From assembly GCF_007829335.1 (NCBI RefSeq), contig NZ_VIWO01000009.1, forward strand, positions 62,001 through 126,000: a stretch of DNA of 64,000 bases. The letters are read 5' to 3'. Made by a program: the position numbers and the translations under genes. The DNA is from Chitinophaga polysaccharea (GTDB lineage Bacteria > Bacteroidota > Bacteroidia > Chitinophagales > Chitinophagaceae). Shown here in pieces: positions 54,095-63,149 of the stretch (the stretch's first letter is position 1; each line of letters starts with the position of its first letter). The notes beneath the pieces are model-generated. The model saw only the letters and a list, made by a program, of their open reading frames with translations, was not told where the DNA came from and searched no databases.

Positions 54095-54853
54095 ATGCCT
54101 ATGTATGAAGCAGCCAGAAAAATATGGAAGGTAGTCGCGGAAAACGTGGCGCCGCCGCTGTCGATACCCGAATTGGATATACAAAAAAAGATACTTCCCT
54201 TTTTCCAGGTAGGTGATTGTTATTACTTTATTTTTAATGCCACCAGGGGAGAGTTTGATTATGTACATCCAGGTATTGCGGACATATTGGGCTATAGGGC
54301 AGAGGAATGTACCGTGGCCAAAATAATGAGTTATATACATCCCGAAGACATTGGCTGGTTCCTGGATTTTGAACAGCAGGCAGTAGCTTTTTTCGAATGG
54401 CTGCCTATCGATAAAATACTGAAATATAAAGTGCGCTACGATCTGCGCGTGCGCAAAGCCGATGGGCAGTACCTGCGGATGCTGCACCAAACCACGCCGC
54501 TGCAGCATGGCGAAGATGGCGCCATATTACGTACTTTCGGGGTACATATCGATATTACCCACCTGAAATCATCCGGGCCGCCGGTATTATCCTTTGTGGG
54601 ATTGGATGGAGAGCCGTCTTATTTAAATATAGATATTAAGAAAGGGTTTAGCCCCTCTCATGAAGTGCTGACCCGGCGGGAAAAGCAAGTGCTGGAGCTG
54701 TTGCTGCTGGGCATGTCGAGCCGGAAAATTGCCGATGAGTTAAATATCAGCCGTCAAACGGTAGACAAACACCGCAAGAACATGCTGCAAAAAACAGGTG
54801 TCCATTCTTCCGCCGAAATGGTAGTAAAGGCCCTGAAGGAAGGTTGGGTATAA
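54095..54853 (+). CDS. PAS domain-LuxR-type helix-turn-helix regulator
   Basis: 252 residues if the ATG at 54095 is used. A perfect TAAATTTG -7-like box ends 2 bp before that ATG, which would favour the ATG at 54101. A PAS fold (YYFIFNATRGEFDYVHPGIA, then DILGYRAEECT and IHPEDIGWF) is followed by a LuxR helix-turn-helix (LTRREKQVLELLLLGMSSRK, then IADELNISRQTVDKHRKNML). It has no receiver domain and is a paralogue of the protein from 32554. The PAS domain probably binds a ligand; targets are unknown, although the ECF sigma gene follows at 190 bp. Confidence 0.85.
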   Translation: MPMYEAARKIWKVVAENVAPPLSIPELDIQKKILPFFQVGDCYYFIFNATRGEFDYVHPGIADILGYRAEECTVAKIMSYIHPEDIGWFLDFEQQAVAFFEWLPIDKILKYKVRYDLRVRKADGQYLRMLHQTTPLQHGEDGAILRTFGVHIDITHLKSSGPPVLSFVGLDGEPSYLNIDIKKGFSPSHEVLTRREKQVLELLLLGMSSRKIADELNISRQTVDKHRKNMLQKTGVHSSAEMVVKALKEGWV

Positions 54854-55042
54854 GCCCGCGGCTTGATAAAGCGTATTTTTAACGTTTAAAGAGGACGGGG
54901 GCGTTGTTGTTTTTATTATTCCTTTTATTTATTATTGCTCCCGGAAGGGCGCCAACCAAAATATAGCCCTTACCAGGCAACCAAATCAATACAGCGTTTT
55001 TCTTTTTTTTTGTCCATTTAGCAAAAACGTTTTAGCGCAACC

Positions 55043-55657
55043 ATGAGCATGGATGAAATCAGTGAATGGCAGATGCAGATAGCACGTTATGATGATGAGC
55101 AGGCTTTTTCAAGGCTGTTTCGTCACCAGTACGAGCGGTTGTTGCAGTTTTGTATCCGCTACGTACATGTACGGGAGGTGGCGGAAGAAATTGTGTCCGA
55201 TGTGTTCGTAAAACTCTGGAACCGCCGCAGTGAGCTGGAGAAGGTATCCAATTTACAGGTATACCTTTTCGTAGCGGTCAAGAACCATTCGCTCAACTAC
55301 CTGGAACAATATTCCCATTTACGTATTGTACCGCTATCAGGGTCGGATACAGCGGATCTGTGCAATAGTGTAGACCTGGAGCGGGACCTGGAATGGAAGG
55401 AGATGCGTTTCAAAATGGACCAGATCGTGGCCGCCCTGCCCGCCCAATGCCGGCGTATTTTCCAGCTGATCAAAGAAGACGGCTTTAAATATAAGGAGGT
55501 GGCCGAAATCCTGAATATTTCTCCGAGGACTGTAGAAACCCAGCTGTTCCGGGCTATGCGCCGTTTGAATGAAGGCCTGGGCTCCCTGGGAAAACCAAAG
55601 AATGTGTTGCCTCCCTTGCTGGTATTGCTGGCGCTCTCTTTCCCGGGAATATGCTGA
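55043..55657 (+). CDS. ECF RNA polymerase sigma factor (FecI/RpoE-like)
   Basis: 204 residues. Region 2 (FSRLFRHQYERLLQFCIRYV, then AEEIVSDVFVKLWNRR) and region 4 (ALPAQCRRIFQLIKEDGFKY, then KEVAEILNISPRTVETQLFR) are both clear. With a FecR anti-sigma gene 150 bp downstream and an STN-bearing SusC after it, this is a transenvelope signalling cassette: substrate binding at the outer membrane releases the sigma factor to switch on the susCDE/GH76 genes. The C-terminal tail has a hydrophobic stretch (VLPPLLVLLALSFPGIC), unusual for a sigma factor and possibly a membrane-proximal element. Confidence 0.9.
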   Translation: MSMDEISEWQMQIARYDDEQAFSRLFRHQYERLLQFCIRYVHVREVAEEIVSDVFVKLWNRRSELEKVSNLQVYLFVAVKNHSLNYLEQYSHLRIVPLSGSDTADLCNSVDLERDLEWKEMRFKMDQIVAALPAQCRRIFQLIKEDGFKYKEVAEILNISPRTVETQLFRAMRRLNEGLGSLGKPKNVLPPLLVLLALSFPGIC

Positions 55658-55807
55658 CCCGTATCAACAGCCCCGCTTTGCATCATTGTTTTATCCTTTT
55701 GCTCCGCTTATTACCCTCTCTCCCGAAAAAATTAAAAAAATATTTTCCCTGCCTGTAAGTAATTCCTGCTTCGGTACCTGTCCTTATTCCTGAACAGATT
55801 CCATATT

Positions 55808-56827
55808 ATGATAAACGAAGCGCATTTTGTATTACTGGTCACGCGTAAGCTGGCAGGATCCGCCAGCCCGGCAGAGCTGTCGGAGCTGGAGCAACTGCTG
55901 GTCCAACACCCGGCATTAAAAGAGCGGTACAACCAACTGTGCCACTATTTTAATGATGCCCGGCACCTGGCGGCGGAAGATACAGAACAGGCCCTGCAAC
56001 GTACCTGGGCTAAAATTAAATCGCCTCCCGTGGCGGCGCCCGCGGCGCCGGTAATAATAAAACGCATGACCACCTGGAAATGGGCCGCAGCAGTGGCTGC
56101 AGCCGCCTGTTTGCTCGGGGGAGTTCTCTACTTCTTTAATCAGCCGGCAAAGGTAAACACCCCCATGGCCCAACAATGGTTGAAACGTAAGAATGGCCAG
56201 GCTTCCCGCTCCTTTATTGAGCTGGCAGACGGCAGTAAGATATGGCTGAATGCAGAAAGTATGCTCACCTATCCGCAGCAATTCAACGGCAACAGCCGGG
56301 AAATTTACCTGGAAGGAGAAGCCTTTTTCGATGTAGCCACCAACGCGAAACGACCATTTATTGTGCATCTGAAGAATGGTACCATCAAGGTATTGGGGAC
56401 TTCTTTCAATATCCGCGCTTACGAAAACGAACCGCTTCAAACCGCAGTAGTAACGGGAAAGATCGCCTTTATCCCCCGGTATGAAGATGCCCGGAAAGCC
56501 AGCGATACCATCCTGGTAACCCCGGATGTGAAGATTACCTACACCGCCAGTAGCGGTACCCTGGTGAAAAATAACACCATCGGGGCTGAAGACAAAGCGT
56601 GGACAGAAGGACGGTTGATCTTCAAAAATGCAACACTGGAAGAAATAGGCGCAAGCCTGCAACGCAATTTCAACCGGCAGGTCATCTTCGAAAACAATGC
56701 ACCCAGGCAGTGCCGCCTTACCGGCTCCTTCCATAATAATTCGCTGGAAGACATTATGTATTACCTAAGCAGATCAAAAGCATTCCACTATCGTATCACT
56801 GACTCAACGCTTGTTATCGGGGAATAA
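55808..56827 (+). CDS. FecR-family anti-sigma factor
   Basis: 339 residues. An N-terminal cytoplasmic sigma-binding part precedes one membrane helix (about 92-110, KWAAAVAAAACLLGGVLYFF), then the FecR periplasmic domain with FIELADGSKIWLNAESMLTY, EGEAFFDVATNAKRPFIV, VLGTSFNIRAY and a C-terminal domain ending YYLSRSKAFHYRITDSTLVI, which binds the transporter STN domain. It holds the ECF sigma factor inactive until the SusC-like transporter below is engaged. It lies 54 bp before the STN-SusC gene. Confidence 0.92.
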   Translation: MINEAHFVLLVTRKLAGSASPAELSELEQLLVQHPALKERYNQLCHYFNDARHLAAEDTEQALQRTWAKIKSPPVAAPAAPVIIKRMTTWKWAAAVAAAACLLGGVLYFFNQPAKVNTPMAQQWLKRKNGQASRSFIELADGSKIWLNAESMLTYPQQFNGNSREIYLEGEAFFDVATNAKRPFIVHLKNGTIKVLGTSFNIRAYENEPLQTAVVTGKIAFIPRYEDARKASDTILVTPDVKITYTASSGTLVKNNTIGAEDKAWTEGRLIFKNATLEEIGASLQRNFNRQVIFENNAPRQCRLTGSFHNNSLEDIMYYLSRSKAFHYRITDSTLVIGE

Positions 56828-56881
56828 CAGGTATCTGTAAGCCAACGTCAAACATTTATTCATTTTAATCACCACTACGTT

Positions 56882-59800
56882 ATGAGAAAGGAACTATACA
56901 AGCCTTCTTTTCGCCAGCCTTTCCTATCACTGATTGTTTGTTTATCGTTGCTGAGCGTGCTGGACCTGCGTGCACAGGTGGCCTATGCGGCAGGCCTGCG
57001 GCGGCAGGTACAGCACCAGCCGGCAAAGGAGCGGGAAAGACCGCCAGCGCTCAACTACCTCGTTAGCCTGCAGGTAGAAAATGCCACGCTGGCACAAGTA
57101 CTGGAAAAAATAGAAGCACAAACCTCCCTGGTATTTGTCTATGCCAACGATGATATCAAAGCAGCACAAAAAATATCCCTTACTGTAAAGGATAATAAGC
57201 TGGATGATGTGTTGCAGATGATCCTGCCACCGTTGGAAATCCATTATGAATATATCGCCAATAAAATTATCCTCAAAAAAGGAGATGCCAGCACTATCGG
57301 TGCCCAACAGCAGGAACTGATCATCACGGGCCGCATAGTGGATAGCAAGGGACAAGCCATTCCCGGTGTCAATATCCGTCTGAAAGGGCAGAGCATTGGC
57401 ACCGTTACCAATGCAGAAGGCAACTATACGCTGAAAGTGCCGGCAGTAGCGGCAAACGGGGTACTGATATTTTCTTCTGTCGGGTATACGGCCACTGAAA
57501 TCGCCATCGACGGAAGAACCAGTATCATGGTAACCCTCAGCGCCGACCCAAAAGACCTGGGAGAAGTAGTGGTTACGGCTTATGGACAACAGCAGAAAAA
57601 GCAGGTGACGGCGGCCATCAGCACCGTATCTTCCAAAGACATTACCAGCAGGCCATCGGTAAATATGTTCCAGGCTTTACAGGGACAGGCGCCCAACCTG
57701 ATCATGCAGCAGAATACCGCTGAACCGGGAGCCGCCATGACCATGAACATCCGTGGGGTGGGTAGCTTAACCGGCAACGCACCGCTGGTAATCATTGATG
57801 GTATACAAGCCGGCAACAGCGGCTTGCAGAACCTGAACCCTTATGATGTAGAAACCATCTCTGTATTAAAAGATGCAGCATCGGCCGCTATTTACGGTTC
57901 ACAGGCAGCTAACGGTGTTGTATATATTACCACCAAAAAAGGTAAGAAAGATGAGCGCCCTTCTGTACAATATAATGGCATGTACGGCTGGCAAACGCCT
58001 ACTACACTACCCCGTCAGGTAGAAGCCTGGCAGTACATGACCCTGAAAAATGAAGCGCTGGTGAACTCCGGTAAAACACCACAGTTTTCACCTTCCGATA
58101 TCAAGTACTGGCACGACCGCGGTTCCGAACCTGGTATGCTTTCGGAAATGATCCGGAAATATACGCCGCAGCAAAATCATAATGTCAGCCTGACCGGCGG
58201 TGGTAAAACCAGCAGCTACCTGCTTTCCCTGGGATACCTGGATCAGGGCAACATGCTACAGAATAAATATGTGCCACAGGACTTCTTTTATAAAAGATAC
58301 AATGCCCGCTTAAACGTATCCGTCGACGTGAGTAAATACGTGAAAGTGAGTGGTAATGCAGCTTATACCCGTTCCAATTTCCGTACACAGGTAGCCGACA
58401 TCGGCATGCTGATCCGCGATGCGATGCGCGTACCGCGTATTTACCCGGTAAAAGATACCCTGGGCAACTGGGTAGTGCCGGCCCTCACCAGCAACAGCGT
58501 ATTTGCACAGCTGGCCGATATGGGATATAACCTGAAATCGGTTGATAACCTGATGGGGGGGCTCGATGTGGTGATCACACCCGTGAATCATTTCAGGATT
58601 AATCTGAATGCCTCCGGTAATTATAACATTGAGAATAATACCAGCCGCACCAACAAATTTACCTACGCACCTTATTATACCACGGCTACACCGCCCATGT
58701 ATAACGAGTTGCATCAGAATGAATACAAAGATCTGACCACCAACATCTATGCTACAGCGGAGTATGAAAATACGTTTGGCAAGCACTATGTGAAAGGCCA
58801 GGTGGGCGCGCGTAGCGATGCTATCAATGAAAGCTATGGCCTGAGAGCAGACCGGTTTGGTACCACCAATCTCGATAACGACTGGTCTATCGGCGGTGGT
58901 TATATTCCTAAGCCAGATGGCACTTACGATTACCGGGATATAGGCACGTACAATGATATACGTAATCCGAATTTATATGCGTTGAACTCCTTGTTTGGCC
59001 GTTTGAACTACGCTTACAACGACAAATACCTGGCAGAGTTTACCTGGCGGTATGACGGTTCTTCCAAGCTGGCGCCGGGCCATCGCTGGCAGTTCTTCCC
59101 TGCGTTTTCACTGGGATGGAGACTGACCGATGAAGCTTTTATGGAAGAAGTGAAGAACCGTATCGGTAACTTTAAACTGCGCTATTCCTGGGGACAGGTG
59201 GGTAACTCTAATATTGGTGGTTTCAACTATTTGTCGCGTGTAAGTATCAACAACGCCAACTATTCCTTTAATAACTCTATTGCCCCTGGTAATACCTTTT
59301 CTACTTACAACGACCTGTTGAAGTGGGAAATTTCCACCATGAGCAACTATGGTGTGGACGCCGATTTCTTCAATGGCCGGTTAACTGCTTCCTTCGATTA
59401 TTTTGATAAAATGACCACGGGTATTTACCTGTTCCAGACCGTACCGGGTACTGCGGGTACATCTGCGCCACTGGAAAACGTAGGAAAGGTAGATAACAAG
59501 GGCTGGGAGTTTACCGTGAACTATCGCGCCACTACCGGGGCTTTTCATCACAACTTCGGATTTAACCTGGCCGATAACCTCAACAAGGTAATTAAGTTTG
59601 GACAGGAGTCGGTGCGTGGTTCGGATGTAACCTTTATCATCAAGGAAGGCTACCCGATTGCATCTTATTATGGTTATAAGTCCAACGGTTTATACCAGAA
59701 CCTCGACGATCTGAAGAATGCGCCTAAAGTACCGTTTGCCTATAACCAGCAGGTGATGCCGGGAGATATCAAATACATAGACCGTAACAAGGATGGCGTG

Positions 59801-60364
59801 ATTGATGAAAACGACCGCTATATTTTCGGTAACCCGTTTCCCCGCTACACTTTTGGCTTTACCTACAATGTGAGCTGGAAGAACTTCGACTTTACCATGT
59901 TCTGGCAGGGAGTGGGCAAGCGTTCGCAGTTCCTGCGCGGCGATATTGTAGAGGCCTTCCACAATAATGAAGACCATGCCATGGTACAGCACCTGGATCG
60001 CTGGACGCCCACTAACCCGGATGCGAGCTATCCCCGTTTAACCATTGGATCGGCAGATGCCAACAACTTTGCCTATTCCGACTACTGGCTATTTGACACC
60101 AAATACCTACGCCTGAAGAACCTGCAGATCGGCTATAGCCTGCCGGCGTCGCTGATGAGACGGGCTGGTATGCAGGGCGTGCGGGTATATTTCACCAGTC
60201 AGAACCTGATAACGATTACGCCTAAACGTTTCCGCCAGCTGGGAGTGGATCCTGAGTTTTCCCAATTCGATGATAAGTTGAGCATGTCTAATTACAATCC
60301 TATTGCGGGGCGTAATTACCCGAATGCGGCCACGTTTTCTTTTGGTGTAGATGTAAAGTTTTGA
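56882..60364 (+). CDS. SusC-family TonB-dependent transporter with STN signalling domain
   Basis: 1160 residues. After the signal region comes an STN domain (about 58-118, VENATLAQVLEKIEAQTSLV), then the CarboxypepD_reg-like sandwich (about 140-215), the plug (VVVTAYGQQQKKQVTAAIST, APLVIIDG, ISVLKDAASAAIYGSQAANG) and a barrel ending ATFSFGVDVKF. The STN domain is the docking site for FecR and makes this transporter a ligand sensor as well as an importer. It leads the susC-susD-susE-GH76 operon, with 19 bp to susD. The 999-residue SusC at 42398 lacks this domain, so the two loci use different control systems. Confidence 0.93.
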   Translation: MRKELYKPSFRQPFLSLIVCLSLLSVLDLRAQVAYAAGLRRQVQHQPAKERERPPALNYLVSLQVENATLAQVLEKIEAQTSLVFVYANDDIKAAQKISLTVKDNKLDDVLQMILPPLEIHYEYIANKIILKKGDASTIGAQQQELIITGRIVDSKGQAIPGVNIRLKGQSIGTVTNAEGNYTLKVPAVAANGVLIFSSVGYTATEIAIDGRTSIMVTLSADPKDLGEVVVTAYGQQQKKQVTAAISTVSSKDITSRPSVNMFQALQGQAPNLIMQQNTAEPGAAMTMNIRGVGSLTGNAPLVIIDGIQAGNSGLQNLNPYDVETISVLKDAASAAIYGSQAANGVVYITTKKGKKDERPSVQYNGMYGWQTPTTLPRQVEAWQYMTLKNEALVNSGKTPQFSPSDIKYWHDRGSEPGMLSEMIRKYTPQQNHNVSLTGGGKTSSYLLSLGYLDQGNMLQNKYVPQDFFYKRYNARLNVSVDVSKYVKVSGNAAYTRSNFRTQVADIGMLIRDAMRVPRIYPVKDTLGNWVVPALTSNSVFAQLADMGYNLKSVDNLMGGLDVVITPVNHFRINLNASGNYNIENNTSRTNKFTYAPYYTTATPPMYNELHQNEYKDLTTNIYATAEYENTFGKHYVKGQVGARSDAINESYGLRADRFGTTNLDNDWSIGGGYIPKPDGTYDYRDIGTYNDIRNPNLYALNSLFGRLNYAYNDKYLAEFTWRYDGSSKLAPGHRWQFFPAFSLGWRLTDEAFMEEVKNRIGNFKLRYSWGQVGNSNIGGFNYLSRVSINNANYSFNNSIAPGNTFSTYNDLLKWEISTMSNYGVDADFFNGRLTASFDYFDKMTTGIYLFQTVPGTAGTSAPLENVGKVDNKGWEFTVNYRATTGAFHHNFGFNLADNLNKVIKFGQESVRGSDVTFIIKEGYPIASYYGYKSNGLYQNLDDLKNAPKVPFAYNQQVMPGDIKYIDRNKDGVIDENDRYIFGNPFPRYTFGFTYNVSWKNFDFTMFWQGVGKRSQFLRGDIVEAFHNNEDHAMVQHLDRWTPTNPDASYPRLTIGSADANNFAYSDYWLFDTKYLRLKNLQIGYSLPASLMRRAGMQGVRVYFTSQNLITITPKRFRQLGVDPEFSQFDDKLSMSNYNPIAGRNYPNAATFSFGVDVKF

Positions 60365-60383
60365 TGCCTAAACAATCACATGT

Positions 60384-61991
60384 ATGAAGAAGTTAATTTT
60401 ATCGATACTAGTTGCCGCGGGTTTGTTTGGCTGTCGTAAGCTGGATCAGCCGATTACGCGGGAGTTTACCGAAACCTCCTACTGGCGCAATTCGCAGGAT
60501 GCGTTAGATGCCCTGGCTGCCTGTTATGAGCATTTATCCAAGGATGATTATTTCTTTGGAGACGAAGCGCTGAGCGACAACGCTTATAACAATGGGGGAG
60601 GGCTGCTGAATGTAAATGCCATTGCCAACGGCGGTTATGATGGCGCCAATGGCCGCGTAGCAGATACCTGGTCTTATTACTATACCACTATTCGCCGGTG
60701 CAATACCGTTACCACCAATATAGACCGGGTGCCGGCGATGGACGCCATGCTGAAGCGCCGTATTGTAGCCGAGGCCCGCTTTATCCGCGCCTATGCCTAC
60801 TTCCAGCTGACCGTATCTTTCGGGGATGTACCTTTTTATACGGATCTGATTACGATTGATCAGTCGCGTGTGATTGCCCGTACCGACAAAAACACCGTAC
60901 AGCAGTTTGTATTATCTGAGTTGGCCGATATCCAGAAAGACTTGCCCACCAACACCGACCAGGCGCAGGGCGACCGTGGCCGGGTGACCCGTGGCGCCGC
61001 CATTGCCATGAGTGCCCGTGTACACCTGTTTCGCGGCGAGTGGCAGGGAATAGTGAATGATTGCGAGCAGCTGATCGGTAAGACCAGCAACGGTACTTAC
61101 TCCTTGTTTTCCGGCTATAGCAACCTGTTTACCGTAGCAAATGAATACAACCCTGAAGTGATCCTGGACCTGGAGTATGGTGGTGGCCGCACATACGATA
61201 AGCAACGCCAGTTTTTGCCACAAACCATTGCCGCGTTGAGAAGTGTGCTGGTGCCTACGCAGGACCTGGTGAATGATTATATCATGACCAATGGTAAAGC
61301 CATTACCGAGGCAGGTTCAGGCTATGATGAAAACAACCCGTATGCAAACAGGGACCCGCGTTTTGATGCAACCATCCTGCATCACGGTTCCAGGGTAACT
61401 GACTTCAACGGGGTGCAACAAACCATTTTGACGCAACCGGGATCCGTACCGGCTACCAACACGGTAGATGACCAGGGAGCTTCTCCCACCGGTTATTATT
61501 TCTATAAGTATTACGACCGGTCGGCCACCAATTATTCGTCGGGCTTAAACCTGATCCTGGTTCGCTATGCTGATGTGTTGCTGATGTATGCCGAAGCAAA
61601 GAATGAGTTAGGGCAGATGAATGCCACCATCTGGAACCAAACTATTCAGCCGCTGAGAGTGCGGGCGGGCTTCGCAGATGCCGGCGCTACGCAATTTAAC
61701 GCGGCCCTGAACCAGGACCAGCAACGCGCCGTAATTCGCCGGGAAAGAAGAGCAGAGCTGACGTTTGAGGGATTGAGGATACTGGATATACGTCGCTGGA
61801 AAACTGCCGATGTAGTGATGAATAAGCCGGTGAGAGGGATTAAAGTAAGTTCCGGGGCTTTCAATAAAGATCCCAATGGATATATTATTGTAGAAAACAG
61901 GTTGTTCACCAACCCTAAACACTACCTGTGGCCGGTGCCCACAGTAGAACGCGATCAGAATAAAAATCTTTCACAAAACCAAGACTGGTAA
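60384..61991 (+). CDS. SusD/RagB-family lipoprotein
   Basis: 535 residues with SPII signal (LVAAGLFGCRKLDQP, Cys17). The family opening FTETSYWRNSQDALDALAAC, the TPR scaffold (RRIVAEARFIRAYAYFQLTV), and the C-terminal RRERRAELTFEGLRILDIRR and PKHYLWPVP motifs are typical. It should bind oligosaccharide on the cell surface and cap the STN-SusC barrel. It is tightly spaced within the operon (19 bp upstream, 25 bp downstream). Confidence 0.93.
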   Translation: MKKLILSILVAAGLFGCRKLDQPITREFTETSYWRNSQDALDALAACYEHLSKDDYFFGDEALSDNAYNNGGGLLNVNAIANGGYDGANGRVADTWSYYYTTIRRCNTVTTNIDRVPAMDAMLKRRIVAEARFIRAYAYFQLTVSFGDVPFYTDLITIDQSRVIARTDKNTVQQFVLSELADIQKDLPTNTDQAQGDRGRVTRGAAIAMSARVHLFRGEWQGIVNDCEQLIGKTSNGTYSLFSGYSNLFTVANEYNPEVILDLEYGGGRTYDKQRQFLPQTIAALRSVLVPTQDLVNDYIMTNGKAITEAGSGYDENNPYANRDPRFDATILHHGSRVTDFNGVQQTILTQPGSVPATNTVDDQGASPTGYYFYKYYDRSATNYSSGLNLILVRYADVLLMYAEAKNELGQMNATIWNQTIQPLRVRAGFADAGATQFNAALNQDQQRAVIRRERRAELTFEGLRILDIRRWKTADVVMNKPVRGIKVSSGAFNKDPNGYIIVENRLFTNPKHYLWPVPTVERDQNKNLSQNQDW

Positions 61992-62016
61992 TCCTTCCAC
62001 CTAAAACTGTAATCAT

Positions 62017-63141
62017 ATGCAAAAATATTTAATCATTATACTGAGTGTTTTATTGTTCAGCTGTAAGAGAGATGATTATTCACTCAATACCAATCTGCAG
62101 CCAGTGCCTAAGCTCACAGCGCCGCTGGACAACAAGTACATTAAGCTGCAACCCACTACCAGTGCTACCGTGAGTTTTGAATGGGACCAGGCCCGCGCGG
62201 AAGATGGTTCGCTGGTGATGTACGAGGTGGCTTTTGATAAAGCCGATGGAGATTTTTCATCGCCGGTGGCTAAATATTCATCAGATGGGGGCGGGGTACA
62301 AAACAGGCTGACTTTATCGCATAAAGACCTGAATAGTATCGCGGGCAAAGCGGGTATTGCTTCGCTGGCTACCGGTAAGCTGAAATGGACGGTGCTGGCT
62401 TCCAAAGGCTATAACATCCAGAAAGCGGCGGAGTCGAAAACGATAGAAGTAGAAAGGCCCAATGGTTTTGCGGAAATTCCTACGGATGTATATCTCACCG
62501 GGGAGGCCACAGAAGCGGGCGCCGATTTATCAAAGGCATTGAAGCTGAAGTCTACCGCGCCGGGAGTATACGAAATTTACACTTCTCTCAAAAATGGTAA
62601 ATATCATTTCACCAACCGGAATACCGGTACGCCGAGCACTTATTCCGTAATGGGTACGGCTGTAAAAGAAGGTGGCGAAAGCGAACAAACTGCTGGTACC
62701 AAAGTATATCGTTTGCGCCTGGATTTCAACAATGCCGCTGCTACCGTTACCGAGATCACTTCTATTGGTCTTTGGTTTGCGCCGCTGAACAAGTTCCTGT
62801 TTGAAATCAGTTATGCCGGCAACAGCACCTGGAGCATCAAGAGCCAGCTGATCACGTTTAAGCAGGAATCGTGGGGCCGCGATGAGCGCTATAAGTTCCG
62901 TATAGCCGTTAAAGATAGCGATGGCAATGCCGGCGATGAATGGATAGGGAGTTCCAATGCAGATAACAGTCGCCCTACCAGCGCTACGCCGCTGAGCTAC
63001 TGGGAATTGAAGCCTATCAGCAACAATGACCAGTGGAACTATTGCTACAAATTTGCCACCGAAGCAGATACCAAGAACTGTGATATTAATGTATACTTCA
63101 CGGCGGATAAGAATTACACCCACGAAGTGATCGTTAAATAA
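62017..63141 (+). CDS. SusE-like surface glycan-binding lipoprotein
   Basis: 374 residues, lipoprotein (LSVLLFSCKRDD, Cys16). A SusE-type N-terminal Ig-like domain (KLTAPLDNKYIKLQPTTSAT, then VSFEWDQARAEDGSLVMYEV) is followed by carbohydrate-binding sandwich modules (NGFAEIPTDVYLTGEATEAG onward; DGNAGDEWIGSSNADNSRP). Such proteins lie next to SusD and add a second glycan-binding site. Sequence beyond the first domain is poorly conserved in general, so the ligand is inferred from the GH76 gene next to it. Confidence 0.8.
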   Translation: MQKYLIIILSVLLFSCKRDDYSLNTNLQPVPKLTAPLDNKYIKLQPTTSATVSFEWDQARAEDGSLVMYEVAFDKADGDFSSPVAKYSSDGGGVQNRLTLSHKDLNSIAGKAGIASLATGKLKWTVLASKGYNIQKAAESKTIEVERPNGFAEIPTDVYLTGEATEAGADLSKALKLKSTAPGVYEIYTSLKNGKYHFTNRNTGTPSTYSVMGTAVKEGGESEQTAGTKVYRLRLDFNNAAATVTEITSIGLWFAPLNKFLFEISYAGNSTWSIKSQLITFKQESWGRDERYKFRIAVKDSDGNAGDEWIGSSNADNSRPTSATPLSYWELKPISNNDQWNYCYKFATEADTKNCDINVYFTADKNYTHEVIVK

Positions 63142-63149
63142 AAGTAACT

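Noticed and set aside
55916-56734. 272-codon - strand ORF within fecR
   Set aside because: Shadow of the FecR coding sequence; the FecR domains are unambiguous.
56942-57589. 215-codon - strand ORF
   Set aside because: Antisense to the STN and CarboxypepD_reg-like domains of the second SusC.
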